A stretch of DNA of 64,000 nt from Carnegiea gigantea (lineage: Eukaryota; Streptophyta; Magnoliopsida; Caryophyllales; Cactaceae), in contig JAKOGI010002740.1 in the NCBI GenBank assembly GCA_029747015.1, positions 25,404 through 89,403 of the forward strand, written 5' to 3'. Every line of letters begins with the position of its first letter. Position 1 is the stretch's first letter. The notes beneath the pieces are model-generated. The model was not told the DNA's origin. It made no database searches and was given only the letters and a program-made list of their open reading frames with translations. The translations under genes and the position numbers were made by a program. Shown in pieces: positions 35,552-47,414 of this stretch.

Positions 35552-36700
35552 AGAGGACCTTATGAGTATTCTAGGCAGCTCAAAGAAAACAACTAGAGAA
35601 AGTTTATTCCCAACCAAGAGGATAAGCCTTCTAACATGACCGAAGCCAATAGGGGCAAATAATAAGAATTGTACCATCAATGTCAAATCTGGAGGGATAC
35701 CTTATAGAAACTCCCAAGTTAACATCCCCCTAAGAATCCTATGTTATGAGGTCAAGGATAAAAGGCGAGCTTGGTAATGATGTTTATCGATGATGATTTT
35801 GTTGGTGTATACCTTACCTATGATGACCCTTTGTTAATCGCTCTAAACATAAAAGGTTATAATATGACCAGGATTCTAGCAAATGGGGAAGTAAGATTCA
35901 TCATAATCTTTCAACATGCTTTTAAATAGAAAGACATAAGAGAGAGTTCCCTAGACCTGGTTAACTACGACATTATGTGATTCATAGGACACCAAGTCAA
36001 ACCTAAGGGGTTAGTCCATTCGTATAGTTGTTATTAGAGATGGAAAGAGTGGGTGATACCTTCAGGCCGACTTGTTGTTGGTGAATGTTAGTTTTGTATA
36101 CAATGTGATATTAGGAAGACCACTAATACATCAAGCAGAAGTTGTAGTTTCCATGTATAATTTCATAATGATGTATGTGTCAAATTGAACGATTCCTAAG
36201 AGATTGAGGGGGAAATCAACACATAGCAAGGGAATGTTACATGGAGACATTAGACTAACATACTAGCAAAGCCTTAGTTACTTTGAATAATGATGCTAAA
36301 TAGGTCCAACAAAGCAAAACATGTTGTTAAATGCAATCATGTGGTCATGGCCACACTCAATACAAGTGAAGAACTCATTCTCACTACCAAACCAAATGAA
36401 GACATAGAAGAGGCAATCTTACAAGAAGCATATACTAAAAAATTAGTATAGGCTAGTTGTGTTATCCCTTGAAAAATCAGGCACTCACGGGTTGGAATCT
36501 TAAAAAAAAAAAAAAAAAGACACCTTTGCACTATTGACAAATAAGATACCAGGCACAGATTCCATAATAATATCCCATCACCTAAACATCAAGCCTAAGG
36601 AATATTACAGACTAGACAGGAATAGAGGCCAACCTTGAAAGGATTTATGCCATCATGGATTTCATATGAGATGTTTAAAAGCTCAGTAAAGCATGATAAA

Positions 36701-38320
36701 ACATGGGTAATATGCGTCCAAATAAACGAAACACTGCCTCTTATTCTTTAATGTCCCTAAAGGGATGCAAAAGTTCTGCTAGATAAAAGAATATGAGAGA
36801 GCTTTAGAAGGTTTTAATATTTACCTTGCCACCCTTCCCATGATTACTAAGCCCTGTCTGGTGAAGAGGTATACATGTAAATGGCAATTTCTATATGGTG
36901 GTGGTAAGCGTGGCATAAACCTGAGAAAAGGCCAAAATTCAACAACTTATCTACTTCATAAACCAGGCCCTCGTTAGGGCAGTGCTTAAGTACTTAAGAG
37001 TGTAAGAACCCACCTACTCAGTACTATTAGCCTTTTAAAAACCATAGTCTTTGATGCTCACTAAATAATTGTCATAACTAACCATTCCTAGGGAAACATT
37101 ACATAAGTCTAAAGATTTTAGTTTACTATTTCAGTTAGCTATGAAGTAGTATGACATCCGACTCAAGCCAAAATGAGTTATCAAGACTTAATGTCGAGCT
37201 AATCTTCTTGCCTAGTGTTCATAGATCGAGAAATGAGTGTGGGTCATCCATGGTTACAACTCATTATTAACACTTTGTTGTAAGGTAGGGTTGACAATGA
37301 CATCGCCTGATGCCAATTACATGTTGACAGATATCCATGAAGGAATATGTGGCAATCACATAGCTGCAAGCCCCGCAACGAAGGCCCTTAAAGGGTACCA
37401 ATAGCCAACCTTGCTACAAGGTGCTAAAGAATATGCCATAAGCATTGACAATGTCAGAGACATACTTCGTTCACCCACCAACCAACGAATGAGCTAACCC
37501 CAATCTATAATCCTTTACCATTTCTTAATAGGGAATAGACTTAAGCCATTTCCCACTGCACCAGGACAAAGGAAGTTCTCAATAATGGTTGTTCATTGCT
37601 TCACTAAATAACAAAAGTAGTACCCTTAGCCTCCATAACTACGTTATAGGTACAAAAGTTTCGATGAAGAAACATCATCAGCAGTTTGGCACCATAACTA
37701 TAATTATGGGTAATACAAGATAGTTCAAAGAGGATCCATTTCAAAAAGATTATAAGGAATTTCACGTAAAAGCCAAGTTCACCTTAATCACTTGCCCTCA
37801 AGCAATAGGCAGGCTGAAGCTACCAATAAGATCATTCCAGAAGATGAGATTGAGTAGAGAGGAGATAGGCACAGGAGTTACTGAGGACCCTATAGCTAGC
37901 CTGCACCGACTAGAATAAGGCTAAAGCCACCAAACTAGCAGAGAATACAACTGCAAGCTTCCTAGTTAAGCACTATGACCTGGAGCAAAAGGAGATTGCC
38001 TTGTTAAAATCCTTATACCACCTTCCTGGGATAATGTCTTGCTTAGAATGGCTATGTACCAACAAAGAATGTGTCGAGTTTATAATCACAGGGTAGAACG
38101 TAATCTAATTCAAGTGGGGTGATCTAGTGTAAAGAAGTTCTGACTCCATAAGTAAAGGTAATGAGGACTGTAAGCTCTCGATAAATTGGGAAGGTCTACA
38201 AGTCACTCACGAGGATGTTCACTCAAAGACATGCCAGCTAAAGTAAAACTCAAAGGACTCATCTCTCGCACATGGAATACGAGTATCCTCTATAAGTACT
38301 TTATCTAGACACTAAGATTT
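36701..38320 (+). pseudogene. Tat-type pol relic: RT/RNase H and integrase
   Basis: The text LEGFNIYLATLPMITKP near 36810 matches the RT-RNase H junction of gypsy polyproteins (F..LK.YL..PP.L..P). Integrase is recognisable from about 37300: DIHEGICGNHIAA with zinc-binding His, RLKPFPTAPGQRKF (family LPRAPGQ.KFLLVA), MVVHCFTK, LPSSNRQAEATNKII (family HPQANGQVEA.NK, which carries the catalytic Glu). The C-terminal tail reads LISRTWNTSILYKYF (family RTWNAEHLKKYY) near 38270. Nearly every segment has a stop or shift. Identity rests on the ordered series of weak but collinear matches. Confidence 0.65.
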
Positions 38321-39318
38321 TTCTACTGAGTGATGAGAAATAAGGACTTTGTCTAGTTATAGATGAAGAACATTAGTAACGAGAAAGGAATAAAATGCAA
38401 AATGAAAAGTAGACTACAACATCTAAAAACTAAATTTGTAATCGCTTTCATTTTGCAATATCAAAATTAGGTCAAATGAAGAAAGTTCAAGGATTTCATC
38501 ATCACTAAAACAATTTATCACCATAACTACCTGGAAAAATTATAGTGCAAGGAAGGATTGAAATTAACCAGCCCTTTATTAGGATTCACCTAAACCTTTC
38601 AATCCAGTAGTTGAATCTCCAACAATAAGTTTGTTAAAGGGATACATAAATTAAACTCATGTCAAACAGTGAGCATAGCATAAATCTCGAGGCTAAAAGC
38701 ACCTCATCTTATTCAGGTACGACAATACGGTAATGCGAAAGAGCTATGTGCCTCTAAAAATCTACCTAATTGATAGGGTAAGGAAAATAAGTGTGACGTT
38801 GAATTCAAAGTAAGGAAAAACAAAATGCCTAGTGGCAAGCGGAAAACCTATCATATAACATCATAATATTAACATTCTATAAAAAGCAATGATGACAACA
38901 TTATATAACCAATGACCAAAGAAGACAAGGCCACTACGAGCTACAAAGATGTGGCACATCACATCTTATAAAGATATAAGATAAACACAAGTAATATAGG
39001 GATAATAATATGCATGTACCTAAAGGCTTAAACACTTATTCCTTGGACTGTAATGGCCAAATGTCCTGACCTAAATGCTTGAAGCAGCTTAGAGTTAGAT
39101 GACAACTCTAACAATAAGGAGTGACTTGGCCTTGTTAGATTATGCCCCACGTTGGAGGAGTAAGCTAGAAGTTACTACTCTTTAGAAAAGCTTAAAATTT
39201 CTTGATCTATAAAATGATGAGAAGTTGACACCGCACGATGCCTTATAGAAGAATGATTGTTAGACTTTAGATGTGGCAGGCCCACAGACCATACTAGAAT
39301 CCTACACTTGTTAAGGTA
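38321..39318. other. Post-integrase sequence, no gene seen
   Basis: Probably the 3' untranslated part of the Tat-type element. I found no polypurine tract or LTR that could be matched to another copy in the window. Confidence 0.4.
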
Positions 39319-40248
39319 CGATGCATGCTGAACCCGATGCCAACCTCGGGTTCCACCCTTATCCTTACCTAAGTCCAATCTTTATCATCGATATCATGAT
39401 TGCCTCTATTTCAACACTACTCCCAACCTTGTAATGGAGTTTTACGCACTAATGGTGTCCAATTTGCATGATTCATTACTCTTAACCACCCAAGTTTTTG
39501 CTCGAGTAATTTGTTGAATTTTTGCCTAAGAGTGCGCAATTGATGGAAATTATAGTCTCCTACTTCCTAAGAAGTCTATTTTAGCCTATGTGCTAAAAAT
39601 TGGTATTAGATTCCTTTTCAGAGGGAAATGGCTAATTAGTTGAGTTATGCCACAAATCTAATTTTGGTGTAATTTGGATTTTCCCTCAATTGATGAATTT
39701 CCTGTTATAGATCTTTGAATTTCAACTCATGTCACTTTCATTAGATGAGTATAACTTTATAGTCTTAAATGACATAAGAGATATGTAGAAATTTCTAACT
39801 TATGGATTTCATCATTATCTTTAGAGTTTGGATTTATTTCTTAAGATAATTTATAGAACTCTCATTAGTCCACTTGTTCAACTAATGTCTTAGCTAATTC
39901 CTCTTATTTTGGATATTTACAGACCCATTTCCCTAATGTATTCTCATTTTGGAGTTATTGCTGAATAGGCAAAAGAAATTTTCTCACTAAAATCTCTTAA
40001 CCTTTATCTTTTCTTACAGTGATGATTTCAAATCGTTCCTTTCAAATTGATCTTTCTTAGTTTTGGGCCTCTACCAGAGATATTGGGTGGAAAGTGTTTA
40101 TAATCTTTTAGATTCTCAATCTTTGGGCTCTAATCTTGCATCTCCTGGAATGTATAAGATTGAATCTAAGGAGGGGCATCCATTATTTGTGTTATGATTG
40201 AATATCCATGATCTTAAACTTTAAGGAGTCATCCATAGTTTCGCACCA
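39319..40248 (+). repeat. LTR fragment or solo LTR related to the 24193-28901 element
   Basis: Collinear but diverged similarity to the LTR at 24193-25280: CGATGCATGCTGAACCC..GCCAAC at the start, TCTATTTTAGCC..TGTGCTAAAA in the middle, GGCAAAAGAAATTTTCTCAC and GGTGGAAAGTGTTTATAATC near the end. No primer site follows and no second copy is seen in the window. The flanks AGGTA and AGCTC do not form a convincing duplication. Confidence 0.55.
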
Positions 40249-40740
40249 AGCTCTCACTATTCCCCAATCATTAGCTTTGATGTCCTCACCAACCTTCATG
40301 AAGTAAGAGTTGGTGATCCACCCATTATCTGTTTTATGGTCCATAGGGTGCTAAAAGTAGCCCTCGTGCATGCAATGTTGATCTCCCATGAGCTCCCTTC
40401 ACCTCTTCATGCCACCAGCCAATGTTTGGAGCAAGCACATTTCACCATAGGATAGAAGCAATATGAAGTTGTCCATTTGGCTGCTAATGTAAATGAGGGA
40501 TCTCACAGTTATCTCTTCCAACATGACGAAACTCTGGCTTAACATCGGAAGGTCAAAGAACTCATAGACATTATGAAGTAGAAATAACTGAGGGATCAGA
40601 ACCTTATTTACAAAGTCATAAAAGATACATGTATGTTTGAAGCTGTGTGCCCCTGGCCATTTGTCTCTTTGTTATATTTATAAAACAATAGCAAGAAACT
40701 ATAAAAATCAGACACAACACATTTTCCTTGTACTTTTAAT
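40249..40740. other. Unassigned sequence
   Basis: No recognisable domain on either strand. Some phrases near 40280-40480 look protein-like in short frames but match no family I can name. Confidence 0.4.
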
Positions 40741-40774
40741 CACTGCTACATAACAAGTTTGTGCACAGCACTCC

Positions 40775-41050
40775 GAAAGCTAGCACCATGAAATGTTACA
40801 TTTTTTAATAAATTTGCCAAGTGTGACGTTTTTTAATAAATTTGTAACAATTAAAATAAGTGTTGCATTATTCGTGTAAACGCAACACTATTTTTAAGTA
40901 AATGCAAAATTTTGACAATGCAAATTAACATTTTTTAAGTTATCAATGAAACCAGAAGCAACATTGCTTTCTAATAAAAGTAACACTTACTTTTCCTTCC
41001 CACCAAATAGATGAAACACTATTTTCTTATTATTATAACATTTTAACCCT
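40775..41050 (-). repeat. Possible CACTA subterminal repeats
   Basis: ATTTTTTAATAAATTTG occurs at about 40801 and 40831, and GTTGCA, GCAACA and CAACACT words recur between 40860 and 40990 in both orientations. Confidence 0.4.
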
Positions 41051-41162
41051 ATCTTCTATCATCAATTGGATATGTTTCTTTGGTCTAAATGCAAAAGATT
41101 CTTTTTATTTATTATTGAGATATACACACACATATATTTGTATGTATGCATGTGTGTGTATG

Positions 41163-41168
<6 letters not shown>

Positions 41169-41217
<49 letters not shown>

Positions 41218-41247
41218 GTATGTGTGTGTGTACATATATATATCCAT
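41169..41247. repeat. TA/TG microsatellite
   Basis: A TA run at 41169-41204 is followed by TATG and TGTG repeats to about 41240. The open frames across it on both strands are simple Tyr/Ile or Thr/His repeats and are not genes. Confidence 0.95.
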
Positions 41248-41716
41248 ATATATAATTCCTGTAAATTACATAGCATAACCAACAATACGCAATCCTAAGC
41301 ACATTGCGTTTTCATTGTTCAAAATTAAAACTAATATAGTTAAAACTTTAATTCCTATAAATCACATAAGTTACTACCAATACATCATTGCCAACTGTAC
41401 CTATCTTTAAGTTAATAATGAAGGATAGAAAACAATAACTCAACTAAATGTTTTTTAAACAATTTCAAGAGGCAACTTTAGTGCATTTTTTTTTTTCCAC
41501 ATATTTTCCAAATCTACTTTGCATTTTTTATGATTAGCTTATTGCTAAGCCTTTTTCTTGCCATATTCTGCTATTAACTCTGCCTTTTTTCATTTATGAT
41601 CATCCTTGAGCTCTTTACTTGTAATCTAACTTCCTTCTGCTTAAATGCTAGCATCATATAGTAACTCCATAAGCTCCTCCGGTAGGACATATGATACACT
41701 GGTTCCATTATCTTCT

Positions 41717-43010
41717 TTAACAGCTTATTAGTAAAAAAAAAGTGCCACATAACCTATGACCTCCATGTGACTCATCGCGCATAACACTAGGAATCGCATG
41801 TAATGGGCCACTTCCATCTTCATATGGCTCCTTATATGCATTTCCTTCTTTTCTGCTGTGAGTGCACTTAAACATCTTAGCCGTAGATGATGGCTCTTTA
41901 TTTGGGTCTTCATTTTTGCAATTATAAAACAAAACAATAGTTGTTTATTACCACATTTGTAAACCAATAAAGCTCTAATAATTCATTATAAACAACCAAT
42001 GCAAGCATAGATGGATGAACATATAGGATCAACAATTAAGTTCATCATATCCAAACTAGCTTTATATGAACTTGCTCTTGTAGAAATTAAGAAAAATCGA
42101 AAGCATAGACCCTATGGAAGTAAACCTGTCTATTTCCTCACCTATCGTGGCAAAACTTATTGGACACTAATTTGCATATTTTTTTAGAGAGCTAAGAAGA
42201 TCCCTATTAGGTGAAGTAAGCAGCTGCAAATAATTTTTTGTGATAATATATGTAACTATGTGAATTAAGATGTAACCTCATGAAACATGATTTAAGATAT
42301 AAAGTATTGATTATTTGCTTAAACAAAGTTATTAAAGTAGATCATACTACCTTATTTTCTTTGCCATACACAGAACAATCTCTTGAAATCTTCATCTGGA
42401 ATACTTTTAGACTTTTAGGCCACTTGTTCCATCCAATCTTGGTAGTCTCACGCTGGTGGTGATGCTTTCTCTTGAATTGACACTTGCGTGTTCTTCTCGA
42501 AGCACCTATAATTTATAAAACCCAATTTTGTCTTCTTCATGGACAACATATTTGCTCCAAAAAAAGATATCTAATAAAAAAAAATTACCAAGGTATGCTC
42601 TTACATCTTTTCTTTATTAGGTACTTTATTTACAAGCTTATATGCCAATGATGCATAGCTATAATCATGAGTTACGGTACCTTATGATTTAGAAAATTCA
42701 CTGATTGTACCTTCTTTCTCTAGAACTGGCTAATTAGGTTGTCCAAACTCATTAAAGACAAGGGCTTTTTGTTTCTTGAGGCACCCCATATGCACTTGAT
42801 ACTTCATTGTTGACCCACTTTTATCCCAGTGGAAGTAGTTGAAACCTTAAATACTGTTGGATAATGTAATTGAAAGATAAAAAATAGTGTGAGTTGATGG
42901 ATCAAACTAGTACTTAGCTACTATAAATATAGAAATTGAATTTACCTACCTTCTTTCTCGAGTTCAAGGACTTCAGTTCCCAACGATGTAGAATTTTTTT
43001 TGTCATCTTT
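41717..43010 (-). pseudogene. TNPA-like protein relic of the second CACTA element
   Basis: Minus-strand pieces match the plant transposase family in order. MKYQVHMGCLKKQKALVFNE continuing FGQPN (about 42800-42730) fits the segment normally read as ..P..FN..GQP.G. LVNKVPNKEKM (about 42630) fits W..VP...K...W. KMFKCTHSRKEGN (about 41880-41840) fits the ELF..TH.RKDG block that also occurs in the TNPA gene at 195-2028. Stops and lost splice sites break the gene. It would be the subterminal-repeat-binding protein of this element; that is inferred from the family. Confidence 0.5.
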
Positions 43011-44162
43011 GCCATTTATAGGTACACTTCTTTAAAATTTGATCTTTCATCATAACTATCAACTCCTCGGGTCCCCATATGTCCATCTTGATTTTCTATA
43101 TATGTACCAATTCAAGCTCATAGATCAAATGTAAGATATCATCAATAATTAAAAAATAGCTACTACCTTGCGAGACTTGTGTAAATGGAGATGCAATACA
43201 TACCTTTATATCCCGAATCATCAAATTCAATGTAATTGTTAGGAAATAGTTGCTGCGTTAGTCCATTTAGTATACTAAGTACATTAGAACTTGGTCACGT
43301 TGACTTCCTAAGCATATTGCCTTTTGTTGTTTAGATTGCCTTTTGTTGAAGATATCAGCCAATTCATTGATGTATAATCCAAAGTCATTCCTGTAAATTG
43401 CTTATGAGCACTTAATCCTTGTTGCTTAGTTGCATAATTTGTTAATATATCAACCATTTCCTTAATTAGCCCAAACATTAACATCACATTATGTACAATT
43501 TATTATGTTATCTGATACAACAATAACTATGGTTGTGGAAAGGATACGGTTCAGTGTCAATAGAACAAATAAAATAAGAAAGGGTCTAAAATAGACATTT
43601 TTGTTGCCTACATTGCCTGAGCGCTTGAAGAGTCATCCTCTTAGCTATAGGTGTGCAATTCAGGAACATACTAGGGATCTCTGCCACCACTAACACTCAT
43701 TTTCTCTTGCCCTTTCTAGTTTTTTGATTTGCATAATATTCATTGACTTAAGAGTAACATGTATCACAGATTGTTGCACTCGTGGTTTCTTTTCTAGAAT
43801 CCTCAACATTCTTCCTTCCTGGTGGGCTTTCTCATTTCTTGTCATAGTGCATTCATTTTGCGTGTCCTTCCCATTTATAATTTGGATACTAGCAACTAAA
43901 ATAAAAAAAAACAAGAGCTTAAATATTATCAATTTTCCAAATAAAGTATTGCACACTTTCTTTTTGGGTGGGTGATAATGAAAAACTACACAATGCAAAA
44001 AAAAAAAAAGTATTTCAATGTTCATAAATATTTAAAGTACATAGAATCTTGTGGTATTTGAATAAAAGACAAATAAGTATGTAATCACCCAAAAAAATGT
44101 CCTTTTAGCAACACTAAATAAAATATAATAAATTAGTTATCACCATCATCTTCTACATCTAT

Positions 44163-44740
44163 CTATCTAGTCTCATGAAGTATCACCAATTTTAGAGTCC
44201 TCAGATTACTTAAATTTACATTGGCATCAAGAAATGTAGGAGCTCCATCTTGTCCAAACAAAGTCACATATTTATCAGCAACATGTGTCAGTGAATACAA
44301 CTTAGGATTATTAGCCTGAAACCAAAAGGTGCTTTCATCATTTCTCTGAAAATCATAGAGATCTACAGGAATGCTATGCATAACATAATGTAAACAATTT
44401 ATGACTTAATTTGGCACATAGAATACCTCACCCACTTGGGACGGCATGACAATAGGTTCATTTATACAACATAACATGTTGAAATTGACATGGTTAAGAC
44501 CATAGTCATCTTTCTCAATCTGGCAGCACTCATAACAAAATAGAACAACATTACAATTGCATGAATAATTAAGCTCATGTATTTTTGCAATTGAACCATA
44601 ATATGTCACATCTCCATCAATAGCGTTTTGATCCATAGAACTTGCAAAGCTAGAAGTTAATGCAGTAACTATGACACTAGTATTTTAGGTGTTACATTTA
44701 TCGTCACATGATTTTGTATAAAACTTGCAGTCACTGACTC
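44163..44740 (-). pseudogene. TNP2 transposase C-terminus (DUF4216 block)
   Basis: Minus-strand translation gives TALTSSFASSMDQNAIDGDV, then TYYGSIAKIHELNYS, VVLFCYECCQ, YGLNHVNFNML and EPIVMPSQVGEVFYVPN. This is the DUF4216 pattern of CACTA transposases (NSGV.V.A....SS.D.NP, YYG.I..I.ELDY, LF.C.WVD, GFTLVN.N, EPF..ASQ..QVFYV). A second open piece (44381-44163, IPVDLYDFQRNDESTFWFQ) follows and probably is the C-terminal tail. The catalytic domain upstream (44750-46260) could not be found, so this copy lost most of its transposase. Confidence 0.8.
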
Positions 44741-44745
44741 AATTA

Positions 44746-46260
44746 CACAAAATATCTCTTTGTCGTAGGACTAGGACCCTAGGACTAGAACCCTTGGCTA
44801 GCTAAAATATGTGATCTAAGATTTAACTATTAGTTTCCCTACTCCTCAACCAATTAGCAAAATCATGGCTATGGTGTTGGGCTCGTGCCCATCTACTCTA
44901 TCAATAAAAACTTGATGTTAAGTATTCAATAATATAATAAGTGTAATCAAAGTTAAATAAGAGACAATGGCGCGGTTCATCAAACAGAGGAAAATTTCCA
45001 TCGTGGACCATCCAAGTTTAGGCAAACATTTTTCTAAATTGACTATTTTGGATAAATATTTTAAGGTCATTGAATTTTGGGTAAATATTGTTTGGAATCA
45101 AACGCGACCAAACATAACTTTTTAAATTACTCTAGGTACCCTATCTTTTTTATATTTACAAATTCTAATCTAGTCCTTGGAAATTTACTTTTAAAAATGT
45201 TAATTTTGTGAATATGATATTCTTCTCATAAGTGCTACTAGAAATCCTTTTTATTTGGTATCAAAACCGTAGAGCAAAAAATAAATAAGATATGTTAAAT
45301 TAATGGTTAATTAATTGCATTTAATACTTGAATCATCATCTACTTATCTTGCTCTATATTATACATATATTGAGCTCACCCTTAAGGACTCCACTTCAAT
45401 AGTACAGTAGTTGAACTATATCATTGATTTAGCTCAGAATTACAAGTGAAATTAGCCAAAATTAACACTAAAGTTAAGGACGTAAAAAAATAATTATCTG
45501 TAATTCATCTTTCTTTAATCAACAAAATGAGACATACTGTAAAATCTAATATAGGGATTAGTACTCCTTTTTAGCATAAATGTCCTTTTCAAAACCTAAA
45601 AAACAAAAATTCATTTCCTTTTCAAAATATCAAAATCAAAAAAGAAGAAGAAAAATCATCTCAAAAATCTTCGAAAAAGGAAGGAAAAGAGCAAAAGAAA
45701 GATGATGAAATACAAGCAGTACAATCTAAAGGCATTATCAATTATTTTTGATAAAGAGAAAAATCAGGGGGGGATTAAACAAGATCATGGGTACCATAAT
45801 CGATTCACAAGAAGCCCTATTAGATGATAATGAAGAGAGAAATAATGCCTGTCTAGAAGAAGTAATGTATATCAATAAATGAACCTAACTAAACTAGCAT
45901 ATTCCAATATTATTCATTTAAAGGAAGAAATATCACTAATGTCATGCATGCTGATCACTGATTAAATGTCCCATGATCAGCACTACTTAAAGGACTGTGA
46001 ACAACTTGTGTGTCCGAACTCACCATTACTTCATAGAACTTTTCAATGTTATCCTTTCATAAAAAATTACCATGCTCTTTACATGTGCAGAAATCATATT
46101 GGTAGCTGATGTCATGATCTTGTGCCAGCACTCTACCCTTTACTTAAGAATTCCAACAGCCTAAGATTAAAAAAGGAATGGAAGAGAAGAATTGTCATCC
46201 CATCTTATTTGTAAATCTCTCAATTGACAAGAATAAGTTTGTAGTAGAAAATTCTTCCTT
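44746..46260. other. Unassigned AT-rich sequence
   Basis: I see no coding region in this stretch. It lies between the DUF4216 relic and the ULP1-type protease relic. Confidence 0.4.
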
Positions 46261-46269
46261 TCAGATAAT

Positions 46270-46660
46270 CTTGAACAGCATATTCACCTCATTCTTTCTC
46301 AATCCTACATCCTAAGAGGTAGACATGCCTTTGTATTCTTACATGTGCCTCATAACATAAATGCTTCCATTATGATCTTTCCTCGAAGCCTCTGGCTTTC
46401 AAGGCATGTCTATGTGTTCTTCTTTAAACTCTTCAATGAAATTTGCTCTCCTCTTTTCAGTCTGTTCATCAATGAGATACTTTTGAAAGAGCCTACTTTG
46501 TACTACTGATATATAGCAAAAAAATTAGCAACAGCAAAAACAAATAAAGTAGAATGAAGATTTTTTGAAGGTTTACCAATTATCCGTGAAGCACTCATAT
46601 AGGCAGCTTTCGTTGGACTTTCTTTTTATATGGTCAATTATGTCCATAGTTTTTTCCTTC
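46270..46660 (-). pseudogene. ULP1-type (C48) cysteine protease C-terminus, catalytic Cys not found
   Basis: Minus-strand frames read MDIIDHIKRKSNES (about 46645), then, after a likely intron, RLFQKYLIDEQTEKRRANF and EEHIDMP, and near 46360 IYVMRHMREYKG. Plant transposon ULP1 proteases read VDMPW......DCGIYVMRHMETYKG at this place. In this copy the residues before IYVMRHM are DHNGS instead of DCG, so the nucleophile Cys is missing. Stops follow shortly. It lies on the same strand as, and downstream of, the plant-mobile-type ORF at 50040-60626, the usual order in ULP1-carrying transposons, so I take both as parts of one broken gene. Confidence 0.55.
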
Positions 46661-47414
46661 AAATTGAAATAAATAAGAAATTACCATCCGTTTTCAAAAC
46701 AGCAAAAGAACATCTAAAGAACCAAATTGTCAAAACCTAATACCCTGGGAATATCCACCTAAAGAAAATTTTTAAAAACATTACTAAAATTAATATGTAT
46801 GGCTTAATTTTTACCAAGTCAAGTTTCTTCAAGTTGATATGGAGACCCAAGGACAACTCGTCGTTTAGCTGATGGAAGAATGTAGCTTCAGCTTAGCTAT
46901 CATGTTTCGTCTTGATCTATGAGTACTTCAAAAACAAAAAGGGAACATACTTTGACAACCATTGTATTTATAAAAGCAAACATGAATGTTAAAATATTAT
47001 CAAAATCTTTTAAATTAGCTTATGAATGGTTTGTTTGTAAGAAAAACCCTATGAACACCGGATCGATCTGTATGCAGTTCACTTGCATTCAATACATGCA
47101 CCTAAATGTTCACGATGGTTTTGTGAATGTGGTTGTCTTCAACAAGACTCGAAAGCAGGCCTTGATTAGTGATATAATACAAGTCATTGTGCAACACTTG
47201 GCTAGAAAATAAGCAAGCAAGTTTGACATTGAATTAGAATCGGTGAAATAGTTGGCTATGAATCACCTTTAAAAACTTATATAACCATTTGAGAGGAAGA
47301 GAGGAAATGCACGTAAGCAAGTCAAAAATAGTTTATGGTCATGTTCTTTTTGGTGAGTAATGAAATGTGCATCTTTTAATGACTCCCTTTTTTTGACACC
47401 CCCGGTCTTTTGAT
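46661..47414. other. Unassigned, between protease relic and LTR
   Basis: A 97-codon plus-strand open frame (46919-47209) is present. It has no recognisable domain and lies antisense to where the upstream part of the ULP1 protease would be expected. I do not support it as a gene. Confidence 0.35.

Larger units (their letters stand above)
29428..36700 (+). repeat. Tandem duplication of the gag-protease segment (copies A and B)
   Basis: Copy A begins near 29428 (GCAAAGCTAGACAATC) and copy B near 30819 (GCAAAGCTAGAGAATC), a period of about 1.39 kb. Copy B is 30819-31052 plus 35552 to about 36700, split by the nested element 31053-35551. Landmarks present in both: AGATGGTGC..TTTC..ACAATGC, AGGCCACACCA.TGTCAACTT, AAACATGTTGTT..ATGCAATCATG, and a run of A before the RT start. 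The span given includes the nested element. Confidence 0.8.
23640..38320 (+). mobile_element. Decayed Tat-type Ty3/gypsy element hosting two nested LTR elements
   Basis: Gag, protease, RNase H and integrase relics in one orientation are spread over 23640-24192, 28902-31052 and 35552-38320. They become nearly continuous when the two TSD-bounded insertions (24193-28901 and 31053-35551) are removed. The gag ends with a SRWCDFHNA..GHT block and the protease region has AIIGRTLIH..VVVSTYHFTM, both typical of Tat-related gypsy polyproteins. Stops occur every few dozen codons, making this among the oldest elements here. I could not find its LTRs. Confidence 0.65.
40741..44745 (-). mobile_element. Second CACTA transposon, 5' part lost
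   Basis: On the minus strand a DUF4216 block of a TNP2-type transposase (44740-44400) is followed by TNPA-like pieces (about 43000-41700), the same gene order as in the CACTA element at 1-8248. The left edge may be CACTGCTACATAACAAG at 40741, close to a CACTA terminus with one transition. It is followed by repeats rich in ACATTTTTTAATAAATTTG and GTTGCA that look like subterminal repeats. The catalytic TNP2 region and the other terminus were not found, so the boundaries are weak. Confidence 0.6.

Noticed and set aside
41062..41302. Tyr/Ile and Thr/His repeat frames
   Set aside because: Translations of the TA/TG microsatellite.
43690..44025. 111-codon minus-strand frame as a separate gene
   Set aside because: It lies between the DUF4216 relic and the TNPA relic of the second CACTA element; part may be a TNPA exon, but there is no independent support.
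46919..47212. 97-codon plus-strand frame
   Set aside because: No domain; it lies antisense to the expected upstream part of the ULP1 protease.
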